This document shows positions 48,759 to 56,421 of a DNA stretch of 64,000 nucleotides, in pieces (the stretch's first letter is position 1; each line of letters starts with the position of its first letter). The stretch is from Marinobacter sp. GTDB taxonomy: Bacteria > Pseudomonadota > Gammaproteobacteria > Pseudomonadales > Oleiphilaceae. The position numbers were made by a program, and so were the translations under genes. Below the pieces are notes generated by a model. It was not told the origin of the DNA. It did not search any database and saw nothing but the letters and a program-made list of their open reading frames with translations. The DNA lies in contig JACIZI010000001.1 of the NCBI GenBank assembly GCA_014359475.1, positions 310,001 through 374,000 on the forward strand, read 5' to 3'.

Positions 48759-50453
48759 TTAACAGGGGCGGATACTGTCTTCGACTACCCGGCCTTCGAA
48801 TCGTTCAACAATGCTGGCCACCACCGGGTCGTTCTGAATGGCCCGCACCGCCGCTTCCTGGCGCTGCCGGCGCTGATTCTCTTCCCAGGCGGCCGGTGTG
48901 CGGTCACCCGGGTCACCCTGCACTATCTGCAGCGTGACCCCGTCACCAAACTGCCGTTGCAGACCGGCCAGTATTTTTTCCCGGTGGCGATCCGTCAGCA
49001 ACCGGATATGTCCTTCTCCCAATGTGAGGGTTATTTCATCACCTTCAACCGTCATGGCAGCCTGGCTGGCCAGATTGCCGGGCATACCCACAATCCCCAG
49101 ACTCCGGTAATCCCGCTGCCAGTCAAATTCATCCCCTGCTGCCGGCGGCGCAGCGGCCGGTTCAGGCACAGCGTCCACCGACGGCCGGGAGGGCGCTTCC
49201 GATTCGGACCGGGCCGGCAGCGCAGAGGGCGGCTCAGGCTCCGGCGCGGGCGCTTCCGGCTGAACCGGTGGCCTGGCCGGTGCTTGCGGAGCCGGGCCAG
49301 GCTCCGGTTCTTCACTGCCGGCGGCAGCGGGCGCAGAGCGGGCCGTGGCCGGCGGTGCCCTGCGGTCAGAACCCGGGCGGAAGGCCAGCATGCGCAACAG
49401 CGTCATTTCGAAGCCCATCCGGGCATCCGGAGTAACCTCCAGATCCTTACGGCCGATCAGGGCGGTCTGGTAAAACAACTGGGCATCTTCGGCACTGAGC
49501 TGGCGCGCCAGGGTTTTCACCTGGGCCGCATCCCCCAGGGCATTATCCACACTGCCCGGCACCACCTGCTCCATGGTCACCCGATGGAACAGCGACAGCA
49601 GGTCCTCAAGAATCACACTGTAATCCGGCGCAAACTCGGAAATCCGCTGAATCTCCCCCAGCAACCCCGGCCCGTCGTTCCCCACCAGACAGGCCACCAG
49701 CTGCTGGGTACTGCGCTGGTCGATGGTGCCCAGCATGCTGCCTACATCCGCCCGGGACAGGGTCTGGTTACCAAAGGCAATGGCCTGATCGGTCAGGCTC
49801 AGGGCATCCCGCATACTGCCATCCGCCGCGCGGGCCAGCAGCCACAGCGCCGGCTCCTCGAAGGGCACCTGCTCCTCGGTGAGCACATAGCTGAGATGGT
49901 TAACAATATGTTCCGGGGTCATCCGCTTGAGGTTGAACTGCAAACAGCGGGACAACACAGTGACCGGCAGCTTCTGGGGATCGGTGGTCGCCAGCAGGAA
50001 CTTGACGTGTTCCGGTGGTTCCTCAAGGGTTTTCAGGAAAGCATTGAAGGACTGATTGGAGAGCATGTGGACTTCGTCAATCAGGTACACCTTGAAGCGA
50101 CCGCGGGTGGGCGCGTACTGCACATTGTCGGTCAGCTCCCGCATGTCGTCCACACCGGTGCGCGAGGCGGCATCAATCTCGATCAGATCGACAAAACGGC
50201 CTTCCTGAATCTCCCGGCAACTGTCGCACTCGCCACAGGGCCTGGAGGTCACACCGGTTTCACAGTTAAGGCAGCGGGCCAGCAGGCGGCCGATGGTTGT
50301 TTTACCCACCCCGCGGGTACCGGTAAACAGGTAGGCATGGTGCAGACGGTCATTGTCCAGGGCGTGGATCAGTGCCTTCAGCACATGCTCCTGGCCGACC
50401 ATGTCTTCAAATGTCCGGGGGCGCCATTTGCGGGCTAAAACCTGGTAGCTCAT
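48759..50453 (-). CDS. dnaX: DNA polymerase III subunits gamma/tau
   Basis: 564-residue clamp-loader ATPase. Walker A GTRGVGKT (45-52), zinc cysteines 64/73/76/79 (CLNC, CGECDSC), Walker [11 protein letters not shown] and sensor [13 protein letters not shown] Pro/Ala/Glu-rich linker (about 370-450) leads to a tau C-terminal domain ([15 protein letters not shown]). I see no heptamer with in-frame slippage geometry like the E. coli AAAAAAG site, so the short gamma form may not be made by frameshifting. It follows the 4.5S RNA gene. Confidence 0.95.
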   Translation of the reverse strand: MSYQVLARKWRPRTFEDMVGQEHVLKALIHALDNDRLHHAYLFTGTRGVGKTTIGRLLARCLNCETGVTSRPCGECDSCREIQEGRFVDLIEIDAASRTGVDDMRELTDNVQYAPTRGRFKVYLIDEVHMLSNQSFNAFLKTLEEPPEHVKFLLATTDPQKLPVTVLSRCLQFNLKRMTPEHIVNHLSYVLTEEQVPFEEPALWLLARAADGSMRDALSLTDQAIAFGNQTLSRADVGSMLGTIDQRSTQQLVACLVGNDGPGLLGEIQRISEFAPDYSVILEDLLSLFHRVTMEQVVPGSVDNALGDAAQVKTLARQLSAEDAQLFYQTALIGRKDLEVTPDARMGFEMTLLRMLAFRPGSDRRAPPATARSAPAAAGSEEPEPGPAPQAPARPPVQPEAPAPEPEPPSALPARSESEAPSRPSVDAVPEPAAAPPAAGDEFDWQRDYRSLGIVGMPGNLASQAAMTVEGDEITLTLGEGHIRLLTDRHREKILAGLQRQFGDGVTLQIVQGDPGDRTPAAWEENQRRQRQEAAVRAIQNDPVVASIVERFEGRVVEDSIRPC

Positions 50454-50532
50454 CGTCCTTCAACACTGGCTGGAAACGGGTCCGAGCATAGCACGGCGGG
50501 GCAATGATAAGAAGCAGAGCGGGGAAACTGGG

Positions 50533-50642
50533 GGTGGCCCCACCAGCGACACTCCGGCACACGAATCCACCACTGCGGCTGCTCCCTTCCGGGCCTGACC
50601 GGGTTCATGGTTTATCGTTGCGGAGGCACCAATGGAGCCACC
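50533..50642 (-). ncRNA. ffs: 4.5S signal recognition particle RNA
   Basis: The minus strand has the universal SRP domain IV loop GGTCAGGCCCGGAAGGGAGCAG region, with flanking halves pairing into one long hairpin. The ends GGTGGC (50642 side) and GCCACC (50533 side) are complementary, giving about 110 nt. It is followed by CCCCAGTTTCCCC as a possible terminator and then dnaX, the pseudomonad arrangement. The RNA binds Ffh for co-translational membrane targeting. Exact ends are estimated from pairing. Confidence 0.93.
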
Positions 50643-50933
50643 ATAACGGCAACGAAGGCTGTTTCCTCCGAAGCGGCGCGCATAGTAGCAAAAGCCGGAA
50701 ATGACTACAACGGCGAAATTCGGGCAAAGGATGCGCCAGGCTGCAACAGCGCCGGCAGCAGGCGGATCAGCGGGTAAAAGGGCGTTTGCAGGCCTGGCAT
50801 TTTCACCGGCCGGAAGAATCAGTGCATCCGGATTATCGAACTTTGCAGCGAATTAATTTAATCTCTACCCATAGATCGAGGTTATCCTTACTCAACATCG
50901 TTACATCGTTACATCGTCCAACAGGGAGTCCCG
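50643..50933. other. Divergent intergenic region between ffs and the acyltransferase gene
   Basis: 290 bases without a convincing gene. It must carry the ffs promoter (minus) and the promoter of the acyltransferase-SDR unit (plus). Near the right end is a short tandem repeat with unit ATCGTTAC (about 50899-50920) just ahead of the GGGAG ribosome site. An A/T-rich segment (GAATTAATTTAATCTCTA) at about 50850-50867 is a likely promoter area. Confidence 0.45.
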
Positions 50934-51749
50934 ATGGGGATCGCATCTTTTCTCCGTTCCAGACTGATTTCAGAGCGCCTGGATAAACACGTCAATTCCA
51001 TCGACAAACCCATCGGCTCACTGGGCTACGACCCCTGGGGCTACAACAACGAAACCATCAAATACGGCTTCACCCTCGCCCGCTGGATGTATGAAAAATA
51101 CTTCCGGGTGCAGGCCAGCGGTGTCGAGAAAGTACCGGACGAAGGGCCAGTGCTGATCATCGGCAACCACAGTGGCCAGGTGCCCATGGATGGCCTGCTG
51201 GTCGGCTACGCCGTGGCCAACCGCCCGAAAAAACCGCGCATTCCCCGGGCCATGATCGAACGCTTCTTCCCCACCGTTCCCTGGCTGGGCAATCTGCTCA
51301 ACGAGATGGGGGCGGTACTCGGCGACCCGGTCAACTGTGCCAAAATGCTCGAGAACAACGAAGCAGTCATCGTCTTTCCGGAGGGGGTTCGCGGCTCCGG
51401 CAAACTCTACCGGGACCGCTACAAGCTGCAGCGCTTCGGCAACGGCTTCATGCACCTGGCCATGAAATACAACGCCCCCATCGTCCCGGTAGGCATCGTG
51501 GGCTGCGAGGAAACCATGCCCGCCATCGCCAACATAAGTCCCCTGGCCAAAGCCCTGGGTGTGCCCTATATTCCAGTCACCCTGCCAGTGATCCTGCCGG
51601 CGCGGGTACACCTGAACTTCGGTGACCCCATGTATTTCGACGACCGGGAAATCCCCGAGGAGCAGATCACCGAACGGGTAGAGCAGGTAAAAGCACAAAT
51701 CAACCTGCTGATCGATAAAGGACTGAGCGAAAGGAAAAAGCTGTTCTGA
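50934..51749 (+). CDS. PlsC-like lysophospholipid acyltransferase with variant motif
   Basis: 271 residues. IIGNHSGQVPMDGLL replaces the usual NHxxxxD box: His79 and Asp86 are six residues apart instead of four. VFPEGVRGSGK (148-158) is the FPEG substrate motif, and IVPVGIVGCEE is the downstream conserved block. Predicted membrane-peripheral acyl transfer, substrate unknown. Ribosome site GGGAG nine bases before ATG. Its stop overlaps the SDR start by one base (TGATG), and the pair precedes the PEP-CTERM regulator prsK. Confidence 0.85.
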   Translation: MGIASFLRSRLISERLDKHVNSIDKPIGSLGYDPWGYNNETIKYGFTLARWMYEKYFRVQASGVEKVPDEGPVLIIGNHSGQVPMDGLLVGYAVANRPKKPRIPRAMIERFFPTVPWLGNLLNEMGAVLGDPVNCAKMLENNEAVIVFPEGVRGSGKLYRDRYKLQRFGNGFMHLAMKYNAPIVPVGIVGCEETMPAIANISPLAKALGVPYIPVTLPVILPARVHLNFGDPMYFDDREIPEEQITERVEQVKAQINLLIDKGLSERKKLF

Positions 51750-52696
51750 TGGAAAATCAACAAAGACCCCACATCCTGATCACCGGTGCCGCCGGCTCCC
51801 TTGCCCAGCAAGTCATCAACCGCCTGCGGGAGAGCTGCGACCTGGTGGTGGTGGATTTCCGGGAACAGGTGGATCTGGGGGACGACATTCCCAGCTACTG
51901 CATCGACTTCAACAAGCGCAGCTTTGAAGACCTGTTCCGCCGTTACCAGTTTGACGGCGTAATTCACCTGGGCCGCATCATGTCCAGCCAGATGACCCGC
52001 ATGCGACGCTACAACGCCAACGTGCTGGGCACCCAGAAGCTGCTGGACCTGAGCCACAAATACGGCATCAAGCGGGTAGTGGTACTCTCCACCTTCCACG
52101 TATACGGCGCGGTGGCCTACAACCCGGCCCTGATCGACGAAGAAGCCCCCCTGAAAAGTGCCGGTCTGAGCGCGGACCTGATCGATTCCGTAGAGCTGGA
52201 AAACCTCGCCAACATCTACCTGTGGCGCTACCCGGACCTCAACATCACCATCCTGCGGCCCTGCAACATCGTTGGCCCCGGCGTACGCAACACCATGAGC
52301 ACCCTGCTCTCCAGCGAGCACGCACCGGTCCTGGCAGGCTTTTCACCGATGATGCAGTTTATCCACATCGATGACATGGCGGATGCCCTGGTGCTGGCCT
52401 ATAAAAAACCGGGGCGCGGCATCTACAACGTGGCACCCCACGACTGGGTGGCCTACCAGCACGCCCTGCAATTGTGTGGCTGCAAGCGGGTTCCGATCCC
52501 GTCGATACCCCCGGTACTGCCCCGCACACTGTTAAGAGTGCTCAACCTGCGACGATTCCCATCGTATCTGATGGACTTTTTCAAGTATCCTGTGGTCATT
52601 GACGGCAGGGCCTTCGCAAAGGAATTCGGTTTCCGGCCCAAACGACCGCTCAAGGAAATATTCCGCTTTTACCGGGAAAGCAAGGAACCGCTCTAA
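51749..52696 (+). CDS. NAD(P)-binding extended SDR / epimerase-like protein, atypical active site
   Basis: 315 residues. Rossmann motif ITGAAGSLAQQV (G13-x2-G16-x2-A19) and the strand-4/5 region VVVLSTFHVYG are clear. The YxxxK catalytic pair expected about 20-25 residues later is missing: that stretch reads GLSADLIDSVELENL. The helix normally carrying K therefore has acidic residues. It may bind cofactor without the usual oxidoreduction, acting as a sensor or scaffold, or use another mechanism. Translationally coupled to the acyltransferase before it and 46 bases ahead of prsK. Confidence 0.83.
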   Translation: MENQQRPHILITGAAGSLAQQVINRLRESCDLVVVDFREQVDLGDDIPSYCIDFNKRSFEDLFRRYQFDGVIHLGRIMSSQMTRMRRYNANVLGTQKLLDLSHKYGIKRVVVLSTFHVYGAVAYNPALIDEEAPLKSAGLSADLIDSVELENLANIYLWRYPDLNITILRPCNIVGPGVRNTMSTLLSSEHAPVLAGFSPMMQFIHIDDMADALVLAYKKPGRGIYNVAPHDWVAYQHALQLCGCKRVPIPSIPPVLPRTLLRVLNLRRFPSYLMDFFKYPVVIDGRAFAKEFGFRPKRPLKEIFRFYRESKEPL

Positions 52697-52742
52697 GCCC
52701 TGAGCGTTCAGGCAAGAGAGGCTTCCGGCTGGGACCAGAAGG

Positions 52743-54875
52743 ATGCTCAAAGACTTCAGCCTTATCAGCTACGGACTGGCCACCGTTGCATTTGCCCTGC
52801 TGGCACTGCTGGCGGGCAGCCGTTACCTGCGCCGGAGTGTGGACCGCTACCTGCTGCTGGCCTCGATCATCTCCAGCGCCTGGGCGGCCTCAGTGGTCAG
52901 CCAGACCCTGTGGGGTACGCCGGGTTTCTTTGTGCGCTATGTGCTGGAAATAGGCCGGGATACCGCCTGGATCCTGCTGATGCTGTCCATTCTGAAGGCC
53001 TACGCCCGGGCCGGGGTCATCACCGGGCAAGTCCTCAAACGTCTCAACCTGGCCGCGCTGGGCGTGGTGCTGGCGCTCCTGGTACTCGCGTTTGGCGAAC
53101 AGTTCTTCAGCTTTCCGGCACCGACCGGAAAACTCAAGGTACTGGGGCAAATTGCCCTCACCCTGCTCGGCATATCCCTGCTGGAGCAAATCTGGCGCAA
53201 CGCCACCGCCTTCGGCCGCTCCGGCATCAAATACCTGTGCATCGGCATGGGTACGCTGCTGACCTTCGACTTCTTCATGTATGCCGACGCCCTGCTGTTC
53301 GGGGAAATCTCCGGCGCCTTCTGGAACGCCCGGGGCCTTGTGAATGCCATCATGGTGCCGTTGTTTGCGGTCAATGTCGTCAACACCCGCAAGCAACCCG
53401 TGGATTTCCAGCTCTCCCGGTCCGCCGTATTCCATGCCGGCACCCTGCTGTTCGCCGGCGGCTACATGCTGATCCTCTCCCTGGCCGGCTACTACGTCCG
53501 GGCCATGGGGGGCGAATGGGGCGAAGCCCTGCAGGTACTGTTGCTTACCATTGCCATGGCCTTCCTGGTCGCGGTACTCGCCTCACGCCGCTTCCGGGCG
53601 CGCATGATGGTGTTCATCAGCCAGAACTTCTTCGACTACAAATACGATTACCGGGAAGAATGGCTGAAGATGACCCGCCAGATGGCAGACCTGAGCAACG
53701 ACCCCCCCCTCCCCGACCGGGTGGTCCGCATCCTCGCCGAACTGGTGGAAAGCAACGCCGGGGCGATCTGGATAAAGGATGAACAAGATAACTACGCACT
53801 GAAAACCACGGTAAACCTCGCGGCACCCAAATTCACCACCATTGATGCGAACGCAGAAATCACCCGTTTCTTCCGGGAAAAGGAGTGGATCATCGACCTG
53901 CAGGAATACCGGGCCGATCCCATCAAACACAACCTGCTGGAGATCCCCGATGCCATCAGCAGCTTCCCGGAGGGCTGGCTGATTATCCCCCTGTACCTGG
54001 ACAACGAACTCTATGGCATGGCCCTGATCGGCACCCCTTACGCCAAAGTGGAGCTTAACTGGGAAAACTTCGACCTGATCCGGGTGGTCGCCCGCCAGAC
54101 CTGTAACCTGCTGGCCCAGGCGGATGCCCAGAACCGATTGTCCCGGGCCATGCAGTTTGAGGCAGTCAACAAAGCCTCCGCCTTCATGATGCACGACCTG
54201 AAAACCCTGATCGCCCAACTGTCCCTGCTGGTCAGGAACGCCCACCGGCACCGGGACAACCCCGCCTTCGTGGACGACATGATCACCACCACGGAACATG
54301 CGGTGCGCAAAATGTCCAACCTGATGGACCATATCCGCAAGCCGGCAGGCGAAGGCCAGAAAACCCGCAAGGTGGAACTCACCGGCATACTCCGGCAGCT
54401 GACAGAACAATACGCCAGGGGCAGCCCTGCCCCCCGAATCACCGGCACACAGGGCCCGGCAGTCATCAATGCGGACGAAGTGCAGCTGCGCTCGATCCTG
54501 GGCCACCTGATCCAGAATGCCCAGGATGCCACCCCGGCGGACGGCGAAATAACCCTCACCCTGAAAACCGCCAAACACAACGTGGCGCTGTTTATCCAGG
54601 ACACCGGCAGCGGCATGACCGAAGACTTCATCCGCACCCGGCTGTTCAAACCCTTTGAAAGCACCAAGGGCCTGACCGGCATGGGCATCGGCGCCTACCA
54701 GGCGCGGGAATACGTGCGCCAGATCGGCGGCACCATGGATATCACCAGCGAGCCGGATCTGGGCTCCTGCTTTACCCTGCGCTTCCCGCTCGCCGAACCG
54801 GCAGAAGCAGCCGACAACGCCGACGAACCGGTACCGGTGCCAGGCCCTCCATTACCCGTAACCAATGCCAAATAA
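52743..54875 (+). CDS. prsK: PEP-CTERM system histidine kinase PrsK
   Basis: 710-residue membrane kinase. About eight N-terminal helices (about 8-285), a GAF-like sensor domain (about 320-455), then the kinase core. The phospho-accepting His484 lies in AFMMHDLKTLIAQLS, N-box LGHLIQNAQDA, G1 QDTGSGMTE and G2 GMGIGAYQAREY. The layout and MMHDLKN/T box are those of PrsK, the kinase paired with exosortase A loci. Partner is prsR, 123 bases downstream. A Pro/Ala/Glu-rich tail ends the protein. Confidence 0.93.
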   Translation: MLKDFSLISYGLATVAFALLALLAGSRYLRRSVDRYLLLASIISSAWAASVVSQTLWGTPGFFVRYVLEIGRDTAWILLMLSILKAYARAGVITGQVLKRLNLAALGVVLALLVLAFGEQFFSFPAPTGKLKVLGQIALTLLGISLLEQIWRNATAFGRSGIKYLCIGMGTLLTFDFFMYADALLFGEISGAFWNARGLVNAIMVPLFAVNVVNTRKQPVDFQLSRSAVFHAGTLLFAGGYMLILSLAGYYVRAMGGEWGEALQVLLLTIAMAFLVAVLASRRFRARMMVFISQNFFDYKYDYREEWLKMTRQMADLSNDPPLPDRVVRILAELVESNAGAIWIKDEQDNYALKTTVNLAAPKFTTIDANAEITRFFREKEWIIDLQEYRADPIKHNLLEIPDAISSFPEGWLIIPLYLDNELYGMALIGTPYAKVELNWENFDLIRVVARQTCNLLAQADAQNRLSRAMQFEAVNKASAFMMHDLKTLIAQLSLLVRNAHRHRDNPAFVDDMITTTEHAVRKMSNLMDHIRKPAGEGQKTRKVELTGILRQLTEQYARGSPAPRITGTQGPAVINADEVQLRSILGHLIQNAQDATPADGEITLTLKTAKHNVALFIQDTGSGMTEDFIRTRLFKPFESTKGLTGMGIGAYQAREYVRQIGGTMDITSEPDLGSCFTLRFPLAEPAEAADNADEPVPVPGPPLPVTNAK

Positions 54876-54998
54876 CGGGCCTGTATCAAAGAATTCTGTT
54901 ACCAAACATTGCAAAGTGTAAAGGTTCAGTCAAGAATCACGGGTCGGGAACCGCAACGCCCACCCTGCATATACCGTCGACAAGGATGAGTGATAGTT

Positions 54999-56372
54999 GT
55001 GATCAGACGCTTATTAATCGTAGAAGACGACCCCGGCCTGCAGAGTCAGATGCGCTGGTGCTTCAGCGATGACCTGGAAGTGGCCGTGGCCGGTGATTAC
55101 GACACCGCCATGACCAGCCTGCGCCGGCTGGAACCGGAAGTGGTGACCCTGGATCTGGGCCTGCCCCCGGACCCTGGCGGCGCATCCGAGGGCTTTCGTC
55201 TGCTGGAAGACATACAGCGCCTGGCCCCGGGCACCAAAATCATCGTAGTGACCGGCCGGGAAGACAAAGAGAACGCCGTCAAAGCCATCGGCATGGGAGC
55301 CAGCGACTTCTACCAGAAACCCCTGGACCCGGACATCCTCACCTTTGTGGTCAACCGCGCCTTCCGCCTGGCGGAGCTGGAGCAGGAGAACCAGGAACTG
55401 GCCACCCGGGGCAACGGCACCTCCATCAAGGGCATTGTCGCCGCCAGCTCGCAAATGCTGGCCGTCTGCCGCACCCTGGAAAAAGTGGCCCCCACCGATG
55501 TCACCACCCTGATCAACGGCGAAACCGGCACCGGCAAGGAACTGCTGGCCCGGGCCCTGCACGATCTGAGCAGCCGCTCCTGCCAGCCGTTTGCCACCAT
55601 CAACTGTGCGGCCATTCCGGAAAACCTGCTGGAAAGCGAATTATTCGGCTTTGAAAAAGGCTCCTTTACCGGCGCCACCCACACCAAGAAAGGCAAAATC
55701 GAAAGCGCCAACGGCGGCACCCTCTTCCTGGACGAAATCGGCGACATGCCCATGGCCCTGCAGGCCAAGTTGCTGCGTTTCCTTCAGGAACGGGTGGTAG
55801 ACCGGGTAGGCTCCGTGAAACCCATACCCGTGGATGTGCGGGTCGTCTGTGCCACCCACCGGGATCTGCACGAACGCATCCAGAGCGGTGACTTCCGCGA
55901 GGATCTTTATTACCGTGTCGCGGAAATCACCCTGGACGTCCCCGCCCTGCGGGACCGGGACGGCGATGCACTGCTGATCGCCCAGTCGCTCCTGAAAGAC
56001 CTGGGCAAACAGATGGACCGGCCCAACCTCAGCTTCAGCGAGGATGCCGTCAAGGCCATCAACAACTACGGCTGGCCGGGCAACGTGCGGGAAATGATCA
56101 ACAAGGTAAAACGCGCCACCATCATGGCCGAGGGCCGGCGCATCACCGCCGACGACCTGCAAATGGCCAAATCCTGCGAAGGCGCGGACAATCAGCTGAA
56201 TTTACGTCAGGTCCGGGAGAATGCCGAACGCCAGGCCATTACCACCGCCCTGCAGTCCTGCGGCTACAACATGGCCCAGGCCTCCCGGCTGCTGGGGATT
56301 ACCCGCCCCACCCTGTACAACCTGACGGACAAATACCGGATAGACACAACCCAGGAAGCTTCCCGGGCCTGA
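54999..56372 (+). CDS. prsR: PEP-CTERM-box sigma-54 response regulator PrsR
   Basis: 457 residues. Receiver domain with phospho-acceptor Asp52 (VVTLDLGLPP), sigma-54 AAA+ domain with Walker A GETGTGKE (174-181) and the sigma-54 contact loop as GSFTGA (221-226, a Ser variant of GAFTGA), Walker B LFLDEIGDMP, and a Fis-type helix-turn-helix (MAQASRLLGITRPTLYNL). GTG at 54999 is chosen: it gives MIRRLLIVEDDPG, the family start, with AAGGATGAG upstream. GTG at 54990 is possible but too close to that site. It should activate -24/-12 promoters of PEP-CTERM genes, one of which is in this window. Confidence 0.93.
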   Translation: MIRRLLIVEDDPGLQSQMRWCFSDDLEVAVAGDYDTAMTSLRRLEPEVVTLDLGLPPDPGGASEGFRLLEDIQRLAPGTKIIVVTGREDKENAVKAIGMGASDFYQKPLDPDILTFVVNRAFRLAELEQENQELATRGNGTSIKGIVAASSQMLAVCRTLEKVAPTDVTTLINGETGTGKELLARALHDLSSRSCQPFATINCAAIPENLLESELFGFEKGSFTGATHTKKGKIESANGGTLFLDEIGDMPMALQAKLLRFLQERVVDRVGSVKPIPVDVRVVCATHRDLHERIQSGDFREDLYYRVAEITLDVPALRDRDGDALLIAQSLLKDLGKQMDRPNLSFSEDAVKAINNYGWPGNVREMINKVKRATIMAEGRRITADDLQMAKSCEGADNQLNLRQVRENAERQAITTALQSCGYNMAQASRLLGITRPTLYNLTDKYRIDTTQEASRA

Positions 56373-56421
56373 CCCAGGCGCGGCAAGCAATACGGACCCG
56401 AAAAATCAAAGGACAAGGGCC

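Noticed and set aside
48960-48980. A-run in dnaX (GGGAAAAAATA) as a programmed frameshift site for gamma
   Set aside because: In frame it reads GAA AAA ATA, so the second slippage codon cannot re-pair well, and it lies near the C-terminus instead of at the domain III/IV border.
50899-50920. Short ATCGTTAC tandem repeat as a phase-variable promoter element
   Set aside because: Fewer than three full units and imperfect; too short to support phase variation.
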